A DNA stretch of 64,000 nt from Rhodococcus sp. SGAir0479 (GTDB lineage: Bacteria > Actinomycetota > Actinomycetes > Mycobacteriales > Mycobacteriaceae). The translations under genes and the position numbers were made by a program. The stretch covers positions 4,464,001 to 4,528,000 of the forward strand of contig NZ_CP039432.1 in assembly GCF_005484805.1 (NCBI RefSeq), read 5' to 3'. Position 1 is the first letter of the stretch. Each line of letters opens with the position of its first letter. Below, one piece after another: positions 54,395 to 63,442 of the stretch. The notes beneath the pieces were generated by a model. That model did no database searches, was not told the DNA's origin, and worked only from the letters and a program-made list of their open reading frames with translations.

Positions 54395-57001
54395 GTGCCG
54401 ACCAACGAAGTTCGCAAACTGGGTGTCGAGGAAGAGTTCCACCTGATCGACGCGAGAACCCGACGGCTGGTCACTCGGGCACCGGAACTGCTCGAGCGCC
54501 TTCCGCGGGACGTGTACGTGGAGGAGCTCCAGCGGTGCGTCGTGGAGGTCAACAGTGGGGTGTTCCCGGATCTGGGCGGTCTCCGGGCCGATCTGACCCA
54601 CCGCCGGCAGGTGCTCGTCGACACCGCGGCCGAACTCGGCATCGGAGTGGTGGCGGCGGGGGCGGTGCCCCTGGCCGTACCCGCCGAGATGGCCGTCACC
54701 GAAACTCCGCGGTACCGGCGCATGCTCGCCGACTATCAGCTCCTCGCCCGCGAGCAGCTGATCTGCGGCACGCAGGTGCATGTGGACGTGGCCGACCGCG
54801 ACGAGGCGGTCCGGATCGCCAACCGCGTCGCCCCGTACCTACCGATCTTCCTGGCGCTCAGCGCCAGCTCCCCTTTCTGGGCCGACGGCACCGACACCGG
54901 GTACGCCAGCATGCGCACCCTGGTGTGGAGCCGCTGGCCCACCACGGGCCCCACCGCGCCGGTGCAGTCCGCCGCGGAGTACGACGCGCTGATCGCCGAC
55001 CTCGTCGCCAGCGGCGTCATCAACGATCCCGGCATGGTCTACTTCGACCTGCGCCCGTCCGATCGGTACCCGACGCTGGAGCTGCGGGTGTGTGACAGCT
55101 GCCCGTCGGTGGACACGATCGCGCTCGTCGCCGGTTTGTTCCGGGCACTGGTCGATCGGGAGGCGGCCGCCCTGCACCGCGGTGAGCCGCCGCTGCAGGT
55201 CTCGCCGACCCTCCTGCGGGCCGCGATGTGGCGGGCCGCGCGGTCGGGTCTCGAGGGCGACCTGGTGGACATGGATGCGGGCGCGCCGCGCCCGGCGGCC
55301 CAGGTGGTCGACGGGTTGATTCGGTCACTGCGTCCACACCTCGAGCGCAGCGGCGACTGGGACATGGTCTCGAAGCTCGCGGACGCCGCCCTGCAGGTGG
55401 GCGGCTCAGCGGAACGGCAACGCCGGATACTGCGTCGCCGGGGCCGGCTGACCGACGTCGTCGATCTGCTGGTGGCCGAGACCTCCGGTCGCGTGCACCC
55501 GGCGGACCACGTCGACGACACGGCCGCGGGCCTGCTGCGCGGATACGGGCCGTCGCCGGTCGGGGGGGTCGCCGACGGGTACGACGAGGCCGTCGATGCG
55601 GGAGCCCGGGTGCGGCCGCCGGACCGTCCGGTCATCGAGGCCGCGGCGCGGATCGGGGTGGACGGGCTCGAACGCATCCGGTCCTCGGTGCAGCATCGGC
55701 CCGGCGACCGCGGGAAGGCCGGCAGACCCCGTACCGCGATGGACCCCGTCCCGCGCCGGATCGACCGCGAACGGTGGGCCGCGCTGGTGCCGGGACTCGA
55801 GCAGCGAGCGCTCGCGCTGAATGCGTTCCTGGTCGACGTGTACGGCGAGCGTGCCGCGATCCGCGACGGCATCGTCCCGGAGGAGTTGCTCGACCGGGCA
55901 CCGGGCTTCCGGACGGTCGGCGCCGCGGCGGCCGGTCACCTCGTGCGCGCCCACATCTGCGGCGTGGACCTCGTCGCGACCGACCCTGATCGCTTCCTGG
56001 TTCTCGAGGACAATCTGCGCATCCCCTCCGGCAGTGGGTACGCGATGGCGTACCGGGAGATGACCGAGCAGCTGTTTCCGGAGCTACCGGTGCCGCCCGA
56101 GGTGATCGGTGTCGACGCCGTTCCCGAGATGCTCCGCGACACCCTGCGGGCCGCGGCCCCGCCCGCCGCGTCGGGCTCCGACGTGACGGCGGTCCTGGTC
56201 AGTTGCGGGCCGGAGGACGCGGCGTGGTTCGAGCATCGTCTGCTCGCCGAGCGGGCCCGGCTGCCGCTCGTCCGGACCGGGGACCTCTCCGTCGCCGACG
56301 ACGTGCTGTACCTGCACGACGGCGGGCAGCGGAAACGCGTGGACGTGCTCTACGTCCGCATGGAGGAGGACATGCTGTTGTCGTCGCCGGGGCACGACGG
56401 GACGCGGTTGCGTGCCGGGGTGCTGGGCGCGTTGCGGGCCGGCACGTTGACCGTGGTCAACGCGCTGGGCAACGGGGTCGCCGACGACAAAGCCGTCTAC
56501 GGATACGTGCCCGCGCTCATCGAGTACTACCTTGGGGAAACGCCCTTGCTCGAGCAGGTGCCGACCCTGGTGTGTGCCGAGCGGGCACAGCGTGACGAGG
56601 TCCTCGACCGTCTCGACGAACTGGTGGTCAAGCCGATCGACGGGTTCGACGGCAGCGGCATCACCGTCGGCCCCGAGACCTCGCAACGCGATCTCGAGCA
56701 ACGTCGGCTGGAGTTGCTGGCCGGTCCGCAGCGTTTCGTCGCGCAGGAGGTGGTCGACCTGTCCACGCACCCCACCTTCGACGGGACGGGCCTGTATCCG
56801 CGGCACGTCGATCTGCGGGCGTTCGTGCACCTGCGCGCGGACGGCGAGCGGGTGCGGGCGCACGTCGTGCCTGCGGCGCTGACCCGGGTGGCGCCGGCCG
56901 GAAGCTCGATCACGAACTCGTCGCGCGGCGGCGGCGGTAAGGACACCTGGATCGCGACCGGGGCGCACGCCGCGGTCGCCGAGGCAGGCGACGGGCGCTG
57001 A
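54395..57001 (+). CDS. GCS2-type carboxylate-amine ligase fused to circularly permuted ATP-grasp domain
   Basis: Two-domain peptide-bond-forming protein, 868 residues. Residues about 8-370 are a glutamate-cysteine-ligase type 2 (YbdK-like) domain with GVEEEFHLID (10-19) and GTQVHVDV (125-132). Residues about 395-855 are a type 2 circularly permuted ATP-grasp domain with LEDNLRIPSGSGYA (537-550), DDKAVYGYVPALIEYYLGE (697-715), VVKPIDGFDGSG and FVAQEVVDLS. Both domain types use ATP to join a carboxylate to an amine, so the protein could make two successive bonds. The GTG at 54395 follows GAGG by eight bases; the frame is open upstream to 54308. It lies 21 bases before the amidotransferase gene. 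Confidence 0.9.
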   Translation: MPTNEVRKLGVEEEFHLIDARTRRLVTRAPELLERLPRDVYVEELQRCVVEVNSGVFPDLGGLRADLTHRRQVLVDTAAELGIGVVAAGAVPLAVPAEMAVTETPRYRRMLADYQLLAREQLICGTQVHVDVADRDEAVRIANRVAPYLPIFLALSASSPFWADGTDTGYASMRTLVWSRWPTTGPTAPVQSAAEYDALIADLVASGVINDPGMVYFDLRPSDRYPTLELRVCDSCPSVDTIALVAGLFRALVDREAAALHRGEPPLQVSPTLLRAAMWRAARSGLEGDLVDMDAGAPRPAAQVVDGLIRSLRPHLERSGDWDMVSKLADAALQVGGSAERQRRILRRRGRLTDVVDLLVAETSGRVHPADHVDDTAAGLLRGYGPSPVGGVADGYDEAVDAGARVRPPDRPVIEAAARIGVDGLERIRSSVQHRPGDRGKAGRPRTAMDPVPRRIDRERWAALVPGLEQRALALNAFLVDVYGERAAIRDGIVPEELLDRAPGFRTVGAAAAGHLVRAHICGVDLVATDPDRFLVLEDNLRIPSGSGYAMAYREMTEQLFPELPVPPEVIGVDAVPEMLRDTLRAAAPPAASGSDVTAVLVSCGPEDAAWFEHRLLAERARLPLVRTGDLSVADDVLYLHDGGQRKRVDVLYVRMEEDMLLSSPGHDGTRLRAGVLGALRAGTLTVVNALGNGVADDKAVYGYVPALIEYYLGETPLLEQVPTLVCAERAQRDEVLDRLDELVVKPIDGFDGSGITVGPETSQRDLEQRRLELLAGPQRFVAQEVVDLSTHPTFDGTGLYPRHVDLRAFVHLRADGERVRAHVVPAALTRVAPAGSSITNSSRGGGGKDTWIATGAHAAVAEAGDGR

Positions 57002-57022
57002 CAGCCCAGAAGGAGTTACCGA

Positions 57023-58807
57023 ATGTGTGGCATATGCGGTGAGGTTCGTTTCGACGGCACGGCGCCCGACGTGAGCGCCGTGTCCCGGATGACCGACGCG
57101 ATGGTGACGCGCGGCCCGGACGCGGCCGGCGCGTACGCCCAGCAATCGGTGGCGTTCGGCCACCGTCGGTTGTGCATCATCGACCTGTCCGCCCGCGGCG
57201 GGCAGCCGATGGTCGACAGCGAACTGCGCTTGTCGCTGGTGTTCAACGGCTGCATCTACAACTACAAGGAGCTGCGCGAGGAGCTCCACCGGGCCGGGTA
57301 CCGCTTCTTCTCGACGGCGGACAGCGAGGTGGTGCTCAAGAGCTTCCACCACTGGGGTGCGGACTGCGTCCACCACTTCAAGGGCATGTTCGCCTTCGCG
57401 GTACACGAGATCGACTCGGGTGTGGTCACTTTCGCGCGGGACCGGTTGGGCATCAAGCCGCTGTACTTCACCGAGCAGCCGGGGCGGCTGCGGTTCGCCT
57501 CGACGATGCAGGCGCTGCTGCGCGGCGGCGGCGTCGACACCACGGTCGATCGTGTTGCACTGCACCACTATCTGAGTTTCGCCGCGGCCGTACCGGCGCC
57601 GCACACGATGTTCGCGGGCGTGCGCAAGCTGCCGCCGGCGACCATCCGGGTGGTGCAACCCGACGGCAGCTCCACCGAGAGGTGCTACTGGGAGCCGCGT
57701 TTCGAACCCGTGCCGGACCGTGCGTCGTGGTCACCGGAGGACTGGCAGACGGCGCTGATGGACTCGCTGCGCACCGCGGTGTCCCGGCGGATGGTCGCCG
57801 ATGTGCCGGTGGGAGTACTGCTCTCGGGCGGTATCGACTCGAGCCTGCTCGTGGCGCTGCTGGCCGAACAGGGGCAGCAGGACCTCGCCACGTTCAGCAT
57901 CGGTTTCGACTCGGCGGGAGGCGAATCCGGAAACGAGTACTACTACTCCGATCTGGTGGCGCGCACCTTCGGTACCGACCATCAGCAGATTCACATCGAT
58001 CCGTCACGACTGCCGGCGGCCGTCCCCAAGACGGTCGAGGCGATGAGCGAGCCGATGATCAGCCACGACTGTGTGGCGTTCTACCTGCTGTCGGAGGAGG
58101 TGAGCAAGTCCGTCAAGGTGGTGCAGTCCGGTCAGGGCGCCGACGAGATCCTCGGCGGCTACCACTGGTATCCGCCGCTGGTCGGGGTGGCGCGGGAGCA
58201 GTCCGCCGAGGCGTACGGCAAGGTGTACTTCGACCGCACCCACGACGACATCGCGGCGATGCTCAACCCCGAGTACTGCCTCGATCACGACGTCAGCTCG
58301 GAGTTCGTCGTCCGGCACCACAGCGCCCCCGGCGCCGACACCTCCGTCGACGCCGCGCTGCGGTTGGACACCACCGTGATGCTCGTCGAGGATCCGGTCA
58401 AGCGTGTCGACACGATGACGATGGCGTGGGGGCTCGAGGCGCGCGTGCCGTTCCTCGATCACGAGTTCGTCGAACTGGCCGCCGGCTGCCCCCCGGACCT
58501 CAAGCTGGCCGGCGACGGCAAGGGCGTGCTGAAGGAGGCCAGCCGGGCGCTGTTGCCGCACGAGGTGATCGACCGGACGAAGGGGTACTTCCCGGTGCCC
58601 GGGATCCGCCACCTCGAGGGCGACGTGCTGGAGCTGGTGCAGGACTCACTGCGCAGCCGCAGCGCCCGCGACCGGGCGTTGTACCGGCCGGAGCTGCTGG
58701 ACGCGTTGTTCGCCACGCCGAACGACATCCGGACCGCACGCGGCGTGAACACCCTGTGGCAGGTCGGACTGCTCGAGATGTGGCTGCAGGCCATGGAACG
58801 GCTGTGA
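57023..58807 (+). CDS. Asparagine-synthase-type amidotransferase (NAGGN amidotransferase-like)
   Basis: Glutamine-dependent amidotransferase, 594 residues. The N-terminal glutaminase domain starts with the catalytic nucleophile Cys2 (MCGICGEVRFDG). The C-terminal synthetase domain has the PP-loop SGGIDSS (S268 first). Length and motifs (VVQSGQGADEILGGYHWY, RVDTMTMAWGLEARVPFLDH) resemble the amidotransferase of the N-acetylglutaminylglutamine amide (NAGGN) osmolyte pathway. It would convert a carboxylate of a small peptide to an amide. AAGGAG lies seven bases before the ATG. Placed between the ligase fusion and peptidase genes, it probably amidates the ligase product. Confidence 0.92.
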   Translation: MCGICGEVRFDGTAPDVSAVSRMTDAMVTRGPDAAGAYAQQSVAFGHRRLCIIDLSARGGQPMVDSELRLSLVFNGCIYNYKELREELHRAGYRFFSTADSEVVLKSFHHWGADCVHHFKGMFAFAVHEIDSGVVTFARDRLGIKPLYFTEQPGRLRFASTMQALLRGGGVDTTVDRVALHHYLSFAAAVPAPHTMFAGVRKLPPATIRVVQPDGSSTERCYWEPRFEPVPDRASWSPEDWQTALMDSLRTAVSRRMVADVPVGVLLSGGIDSSLLVALLAEQGQQDLATFSIGFDSAGGESGNEYYYSDLVARTFGTDHQQIHIDPSRLPAAVPKTVEAMSEPMISHDCVAFYLLSEEVSKSVKVVQSGQGADEILGGYHWYPPLVGVAREQSAEAYGKVYFDRTHDDIAAMLNPEYCLDHDVSSEFVVRHHSAPGADTSVDAALRLDTTVMLVEDPVKRVDTMTMAWGLEARVPFLDHEFVELAAGCPPDLKLAGDGKGVLKEASRALLPHEVIDRTKGYFPVPGIRHLEGDVLELVQDSLRSRSARDRALYRPELLDALFATPNDIRTARGVNTLWQVGLLEMWLQAMERL

Positions 58808-58856
58808 CCGCCGCACCCGGACAGCCCGGAGGAACCACGAAGTAGGAGAGGAGCCG

Positions 58857-60722
58857 ATGGAACGGGAAGGCCGACAGCACATCCGATTCACATCCGGCGC
58901 GTCGGTGTCACCCGACGCGACCGGGTTCGCGCACATCGTCGACGACGGGGGATACCCCTGGGCCGTCCAGCGATTCCTGTCGGGACGGCACGGCAGTACC
59001 GATCGGCGGGTGGAGCTGCCGGTGCCCGGACCGGTCACGCGGATCGTGCACTCCGCGGACAGCGGGTGGCTCGCGTGCCAGGTGGCTCCGCACGGTGGCA
59101 ACCGCACCCAGGTGTGGGTCGTGAAGACCGATCCGCTGGACCGCTCGGCGCGGCTGGTCGGCTCGCAACACGCGTGTTCGACCGAGCTGATCGGGTGGGA
59201 CGGGAACCGCGTGGCGCTCACCGCGACCGACGAGGACGGGGTGGCGGAGGCCCGGTTGGTCGACCCGCACACCCAGGACACCGTCGTGCTCGACCGCCGG
59301 GTCGGCTGCTACCTCGTCGACTCGTGGGCCGGATCGGCGTTGCTGCGGGTCGGTCCCCGCGGGCACCGCGAACTGCTGCTGCAGCGCGACGACGGCAGCC
59401 GGACCCCGTTGCTGCAGGCGGACTTCGGTTCCACCACCGACGCCGGCGTCCTCCTCGACGACCATCGCATCCTCGGGGTCCTGGGGCAGCATCGATCGCC
59501 GTGGGCGTCGAGCGAGGGGGAACCGGACAGGTACATCCGAGCGCTGGTGCGCAGCGACAACGGCGCGGAGTTCGCACGGCTGCTGGGGGTGGCCGTCTCC
59601 GGACGCGGCGTCTCCTACCGGGTGCTGGCGGAACGGGACAACTGCGAACTCGACGAGTTCGTCGTCAGCGACGACCACAGCACCGTGGCCATGCTGTGGA
59701 ACTACAAGGGGCTCAGCGAGTTGCAGATCCTGCATCTCGCGGACGGCACGGTCGATTCGCCCATCCAGCTCCCGGGACTGGTGGCCTCGGAGCTGAGTAT
59801 CAGTGCCGACGGGTCGCTGCTGGCGGTCACCGTGCAGGGCCCCGGGATGCCGCCGTCGGTGGAGATCGTCGACCCGCGGACCGGCGAGTGGGGTCCGGTG
59901 GAACCGGCCCGCACCCGCATCGCCCGGGACGATGCCCCGATGCTCCTCGAATTCCCCGCCCGCGACGGGATGGACCTGACGGGATGGTTGTACCGCGCGC
60001 CCGGTGACGAACCGGGTCCGGTGATGCTGTGGTTCCACGGGGGACCGGAGGATCAGGAGCGGCCCGGGTACAGCGACTACTTCCCGGCGCTCGTCGAGGC
60101 CGGCATATCCGTGTTCGCGCCCAACGTGCGCGGCTCCGGCGGATTCGGCCGCACGTTCGTCCACGCCGACGAGCGGTACGGCCGCTTCGCCGGCATCGAC
60201 GACGTCGCCGACTGCGTGCGCTACCTCGTCGACAACGGCGTCGCCGACCCCGCCCGGGTCGCGTGCGCCGGGCACTCGTACGGCGGCTATCTGACGCTGG
60301 CGGCGCTCACGTTCCATCCCGACCTGTTCGCGACAGGTATCGCGATCTGCGGGATGAGCAGTCTCGAGACCTTCTATGCCAACACGGAGCCGTGGATCGC
60401 GGCGGCCGCCTACCCCAAGTACGGCCATCCCGAACACGACCGGGAACTGCTGTGCGAGCTGTCCCCGATCCACCGCGTCGACGACCTACGGGCGCCCGTC
60501 CTGGTGGTGCACGGCGCCAACGACACCAACGTGCCGGTCAGCGAGTCCGAGCAGATGGTCGCCTCCGTGCGCGCCCGGGGCGGTGTCGCCGAACTCATGC
60601 TCTTCGACGACGAGGGCCACGACATCGTCAAGCGGGAGAACCGGGACACCCTCGCGAAGACCATGGTGGATTGGCTGACGCACCGGCTGGCCCCGTCGGA
60701 TGCCCCGCTGTCGGCGATCTGA
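58857..60722 (+). CDS. S9-family serine peptidase (prolyl oligopeptidase fold)
   Basis: Cytosolic peptidase of 621 residues, without signal peptide. The N-terminal part (to about residue 370) is a beta-propeller-like region; the C-terminal part is an alpha/beta-hydrolase catalytic domain. The triad is S474 (GHSYGGY), D556 (GANDTN) and H588 (DEGHD). Such enzymes cleave small peptides or peptide amides rather than proteins. Its place in the ligase/amidotransferase set suggests it processes or degrades the peptide product. AGGAG and GAGGAG precede the ATG. Confidence 0.93.
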   Translation: MEREGRQHIRFTSGASVSPDATGFAHIVDDGGYPWAVQRFLSGRHGSTDRRVELPVPGPVTRIVHSADSGWLACQVAPHGGNRTQVWVVKTDPLDRSARLVGSQHACSTELIGWDGNRVALTATDEDGVAEARLVDPHTQDTVVLDRRVGCYLVDSWAGSALLRVGPRGHRELLLQRDDGSRTPLLQADFGSTTDAGVLLDDHRILGVLGQHRSPWASSEGEPDRYIRALVRSDNGAEFARLLGVAVSGRGVSYRVLAERDNCELDEFVVSDDHSTVAMLWNYKGLSELQILHLADGTVDSPIQLPGLVASELSISADGSLLAVTVQGPGMPPSVEIVDPRTGEWGPVEPARTRIARDDAPMLLEFPARDGMDLTGWLYRAPGDEPGPVMLWFHGGPEDQERPGYSDYFPALVEAGISVFAPNVRGSGGFGRTFVHADERYGRFAGIDDVADCVRYLVDNGVADPARVACAGHSYGGYLTLAALTFHPDLFATGIAICGMSSLETFYANTEPWIAAAAYPKYGHPEHDRELLCELSPIHRVDDLRAPVLVVHGANDTNVPVSESEQMVASVRARGGVAELMLFDDEGHDIVKRENRDTLAKTMVDWLTHRLAPSDAPLSAI

Positions 60723-60739
60723 GGGGGGTGCCCGCAGCA

Positions 60740-61867
60740 ATGTCCATCGATCACGACCGGCTCGTCGCGTGGCGGCGAGATCTGCACGCCCACCCCGAGC
60801 TGTCCTTCGCGGAGTACCGGACCACGGAGCTGGTGCACGACCACCTGCGGTCCCTGGGCCTCGACCCGGTGATCCTGCCGGGCGGGACCGGGCTGTGGTG
60901 CGACGTCGGGCCCCCGACCCCCACCTGCGTGGCGTTGCGCGCCGACCTGGACGCGCTCCCGCTGACGGAGACCACCGGGGCGCCGTACGCCTCCACGGTC
61001 GAGGGGGTGTGCCACGCGTGCGGGCACGACGCGCACACCGCGATGTTGCTCGGGGCCGCGACGGTGCTCGCGGCCGATCCACCGCCGCAGCGCGTCCGGT
61101 TGATCTTCCAACCCGGTGAGGAGACGACCCCGGGCGGCTCACTCGAGGTCGTCGCGGCCGGCGCGCTCGAGGGTGTCTCGCGCATCTTCGCGCTGCACTG
61201 CGCGCCCGCGCTCGAGGTCGGCAAACTCGCCACGCGTGCCGGGCCGATCACCTCCTCCGGCGCCATGCTCACCGTCCGGCTGTCGTCCCCGGGCGGCCAC
61301 TCGGCGCGCCCACATCTGACCGGGGATCTGATCCACGCCGCGTCGGTGCTGGTGACGGGGCTGGCGTCGGTGCTCGATCGTCGGCTCGACGCGCGCACCG
61401 CCACCGTGTTGACATGGGGCCGGATCCAGGCCGGCCGGGTCGGGAACGCGATCCCGGAGTCGGGGGAGCTGGTGGGCACGCTGCGCAGCGCGTCGCACCG
61501 GACGTGGGCGACGGTGGAGCCGCTGGTACGCCGCAGCGTCTCGGAGCTGCTCGCCCCCTACGGCGTCGACCATCAGCTGGACTACGTGCAGGGCGTGCCG
61601 CCGGTGGTCAACGATCCCGAGGCGACCGGTGAGATGCTGTCGGCGATCGAGTCCGTGGTGGGCCTCGAAAACCTGGCCGAGGCCGGACAGTCCAGCGGCG
61701 GCGAGGATTTCGCGTGGTACCTGGAGCACGTTCCGGGCGCCATGGCGCGGCTGGGGGTCTGGGACGGCACCGGCCCGCGGCGCGATCTGCACACCCCCGC
61801 CTTCGACCTGGACGAGCGTGCCCTCGTGCACGGCGTGCGCACTTTCCTCGCCCTGGCGTACGGCTGA
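60740..61867 (+). CDS. M20-family amidohydrolase/peptidase
   Basis: Metal-dependent amidohydrolase of the M20D (hippurate hydrolase/IAA-amino acid hydrolase) type, 375 residues. Metal and active-site motifs are RRDLHAHPELSFAEYRT at the N-terminus, VCHACGHDAHTAML, FQPGEETTPGG and GGEDFAWYLEHVPG at the C-terminus. It removes an acyl group or a terminal residue from small amides. The ATG at 60740 lies 11 bases after GAGGGGGG; a GTG at 60728 abuts that site and is less likely. It follows the S9 peptidase by 17 bases, so it probably belongs to the same pathway, possibly as the recycling enzyme. Confidence 0.93.
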   Translation: MSIDHDRLVAWRRDLHAHPELSFAEYRTTELVHDHLRSLGLDPVILPGGTGLWCDVGPPTPTCVALRADLDALPLTETTGAPYASTVEGVCHACGHDAHTAMLLGAATVLAADPPPQRVRLIFQPGEETTPGGSLEVVAAGALEGVSRIFALHCAPALEVGKLATRAGPITSSGAMLTVRLSSPGGHSARPHLTGDLIHAASVLVTGLASVLDRRLDARTATVLTWGRIQAGRVGNAIPESGELVGTLRSASHRTWATVEPLVRRSVSELLAPYGVDHQLDYVQGVPPVVNDPEATGEMLSAIESVVGLENLAEAGQSSGGEDFAWYLEHVPGAMARLGVWDGTGPRRDLHTPAFDLDERALVHGVRTFLALAYG

Positions 61868-61913
61868 GCCATCGGTGCCATGCTGGGGGTGGAACAGGAA
61901 CTGGGAGGCCGGC

Positions 61914-62537
61914 ATGGGGTTCTACACCGATCGGATCGTCCCGCACCTGGTGGACGCCTCGTGCGGGATGTCGCTCACCGAGGCGTCACGGCGACGGGTG
62001 TGCGCGGGACTGCACGGCCGCGTGGTCGAGATCGGCTTCGGCTCGGGCCTCAACGTCCCGTTCTACCCGGACGCGGTCATGTCCGTCAGCGCGGTGGAAC
62101 CGGCGGACGTGGCGTGGAGGCTGGCGCAGAAACGCGTCGCGCACAGCGATATTCCGGTGGAGCGGTCCGGTTTGGACGGTCAGGCGCTGCCCTTTCCCGA
62201 CGACACGTTCGACACCGCGCTGTCCACGTGGACGATGTGCACCATTCCCGATGCCGGGGCCGCGCTGCGTGAGCTGCGGCGCGTTCTCACACCCGACGGA
62301 ACGCTGCACTTCGTCGAACACGGGTTGGCGCCGCACGCGAACGTCCGTCGCTGGCAGCGACGATTCGAGCCGATCCAGAAGGCGGTCGCGGGCGGATGTC
62401 ATCTCACCCGCGACATCCCCGCCCTGGTGCGGGCGGGCGGGTTCGAGATCGGCGAGCTCGACACCTTCTACGAGAAGGGCGCACCGAAGATCATGGGCGC
62501 GCTCTCACTCGGGGTCGCCGAGCCCGCCGGTCGCTGA
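61914..62537 (+). CDS. Class I SAM-dependent methyltransferase
   Basis: Cytosolic methyltransferase of 207 residues. The SAM site is VVEIGFGSGLNVPFY, followed by SAVEPADVAW (acidic end of strand 2) and LPFPDDTFDTALSTWTMCTI (motif IV area). The layout matches the UbiE/METTL7-like group, which includes thiol and small-molecule methyltransferases. GGGAGG lies five bases before the ATG at 61914. It is 46 bases behind the M20 gene and in the same direction, so it may methylate the product of that set, but it could equally be unrelated. Confidence 0.88.
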   Translation: MGFYTDRIVPHLVDASCGMSLTEASRRRVCAGLHGRVVEIGFGSGLNVPFYPDAVMSVSAVEPADVAWRLAQKRVAHSDIPVERSGLDGQALPFPDDTFDTALSTWTMCTIPDAGAALRELRRVLTPDGTLHFVEHGLAPHANVRRWQRRFEPIQKAVAGGCHLTRDIPALVRAGGFEIGELDTFYEKGAPKIMGALSLGVAEPAGR

Positions 62538-62546
62538 ACCGTCCGG

Positions 62547-63323
62547 CTACCAGCTGCGGTCGCCGCGCAGCACGGCGTCGGCGCCGCCGTCGACGAAGAC
62601 CACCTGACCGGTGACGTGGGTGTTCTCGGGCGAGGTGAGAAAGGCCAGCAGGGGAGCGACCTGCTCCGGACGGGCGTGGCCGTGCAGCGGCATCGGGACG
62701 CTGTCGTCGATCGCCTTGCGTCCCATGTCGGTATCGAGCATCGCCTGGATCATCGGCGTCACGATCGTGCCCGGCGCGATGGCGTTGAGCGGAATCCCGG
62801 CACCGGCCCACTCGGGGGTGATCGCGGTCCGTCGGACCCAGCGCGCGATCGCCGCCTTCGACGACGCGTAGACCTGGGCGCCGTCACCCTGGGCCACGGC
62901 GGCGGCCGCGGCATCGACGGCGGCCGGCTCGTCACCGGCCAGCGCGGCGTCGACGATCGCCGGGTCGGACGGGTGCAGCGAGGCGACCGAGGAGATCACC
63001 ACGGCGCGGGGATCGGTGCCCGCCGCCAGCAGCGGCCGCAGCCCTTCCAGTGTCGCGACGGCGCCGAAGTAGTTGACCTTGATCGTCAGTGGGTCGAACA
63101 GAGCGACACCGGCGCACGCGACGACGCCGTCGAGCCGGCCGTCGGTGAGCTCGCGGGCCTGCTCGACCAGGGCGGAGCGCCCCGACTCGGAGGCGAGGTC
63201 CGCGGTGATGTCGGCGTCGCGCAGATCCGCGCCGATCACGCGGACGTCCCGCTCGCGCAGGTAGGCGGCGGTCGCGGCGCCGATTCCGGAGGCGCTGCCG
63301 GTGACGAGGAATGTGCGGGGCAT
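62547..63323 (-). CDS. SDR of the 3-alpha-hydroxysteroid/coniferyl-alcohol dehydrogenase group
   Basis: NAD-dependent alcohol dehydrogenase, 258 residues. TGSASGIGAATA binds the cofactor; GADLRDADITADL follows as in 3-alpha-hydroxysteroid dehydrogenase/carbonyl reductase of Comamonas. VNYFGAVATLEGL, ISSVASLH and YASSKAAIARWVRR carry the Asn, Ser, Tyr and Lys of the active site. The ending (VTGQVVFVDGGADAVLR) also fits that group. The helical insert before the catalytic Tyr (about 28 residues) is typical. The ATG at 63323 has an AGGGCAGGAC ribosome-binding region; an in-frame start at 63422 is unlikely. It is divergent from the TetR regulator gene. Confidence 0.9.
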   Translation of the reverse strand: MPRTFLVTGSASGIGAATAAYLRERDVRVIGADLRDADITADLASESGRSALVEQARELTDGRLDGVVACAGVALFDPLTIKVNYFGAVATLEGLRPLLAAGTDPRAVVISSVASLHPSDPAIVDAALAGDEPAAVDAAAAAVAQGDGAQVYASSKAAIARWVRRTAITPEWAGAGIPLNAIAPGTIVTPMIQAMLDTDMGRKAIDDSVPMPLHGHARPEQVAPLLAFLTSPENTHVTGQVVFVDGGADAVLRGDRSW

Positions 63324-63414
63324 GTCCTGCCCTTTCGTCTCGAGAGGAGGCTCGGGATGATCGGCCGATGTGCCAATCTGTGCCATGTTGCCAGTTTGTG
63401 TCACGCTGTTAGTG

Positions 63415-63428
63415 TGTGTCAAGACACA
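63415..63428. promoter_or_regulatory. Candidate TetR operator
   Basis: TGTGTC-AA-GACACA palindrome, 15 bases before the TetR start and between the divergent SDR and TetR genes. Two TGTGCCA repeats lie nearby (63370-63386). Placement suits autoregulation and control of the SDR gene. Confidence 0.45.
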
Positions 63429-63442
63429 TTCGGAGGTGGTTC

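Noticed and set aside
57023-58807. Amidotransferase considered as a plain asparagine synthetase (AsnB)
   Set aside because: Length and context with ligase and peptidase genes fit the NAGGN-type amidotransferase group better; cannot be fully excluded without a search.
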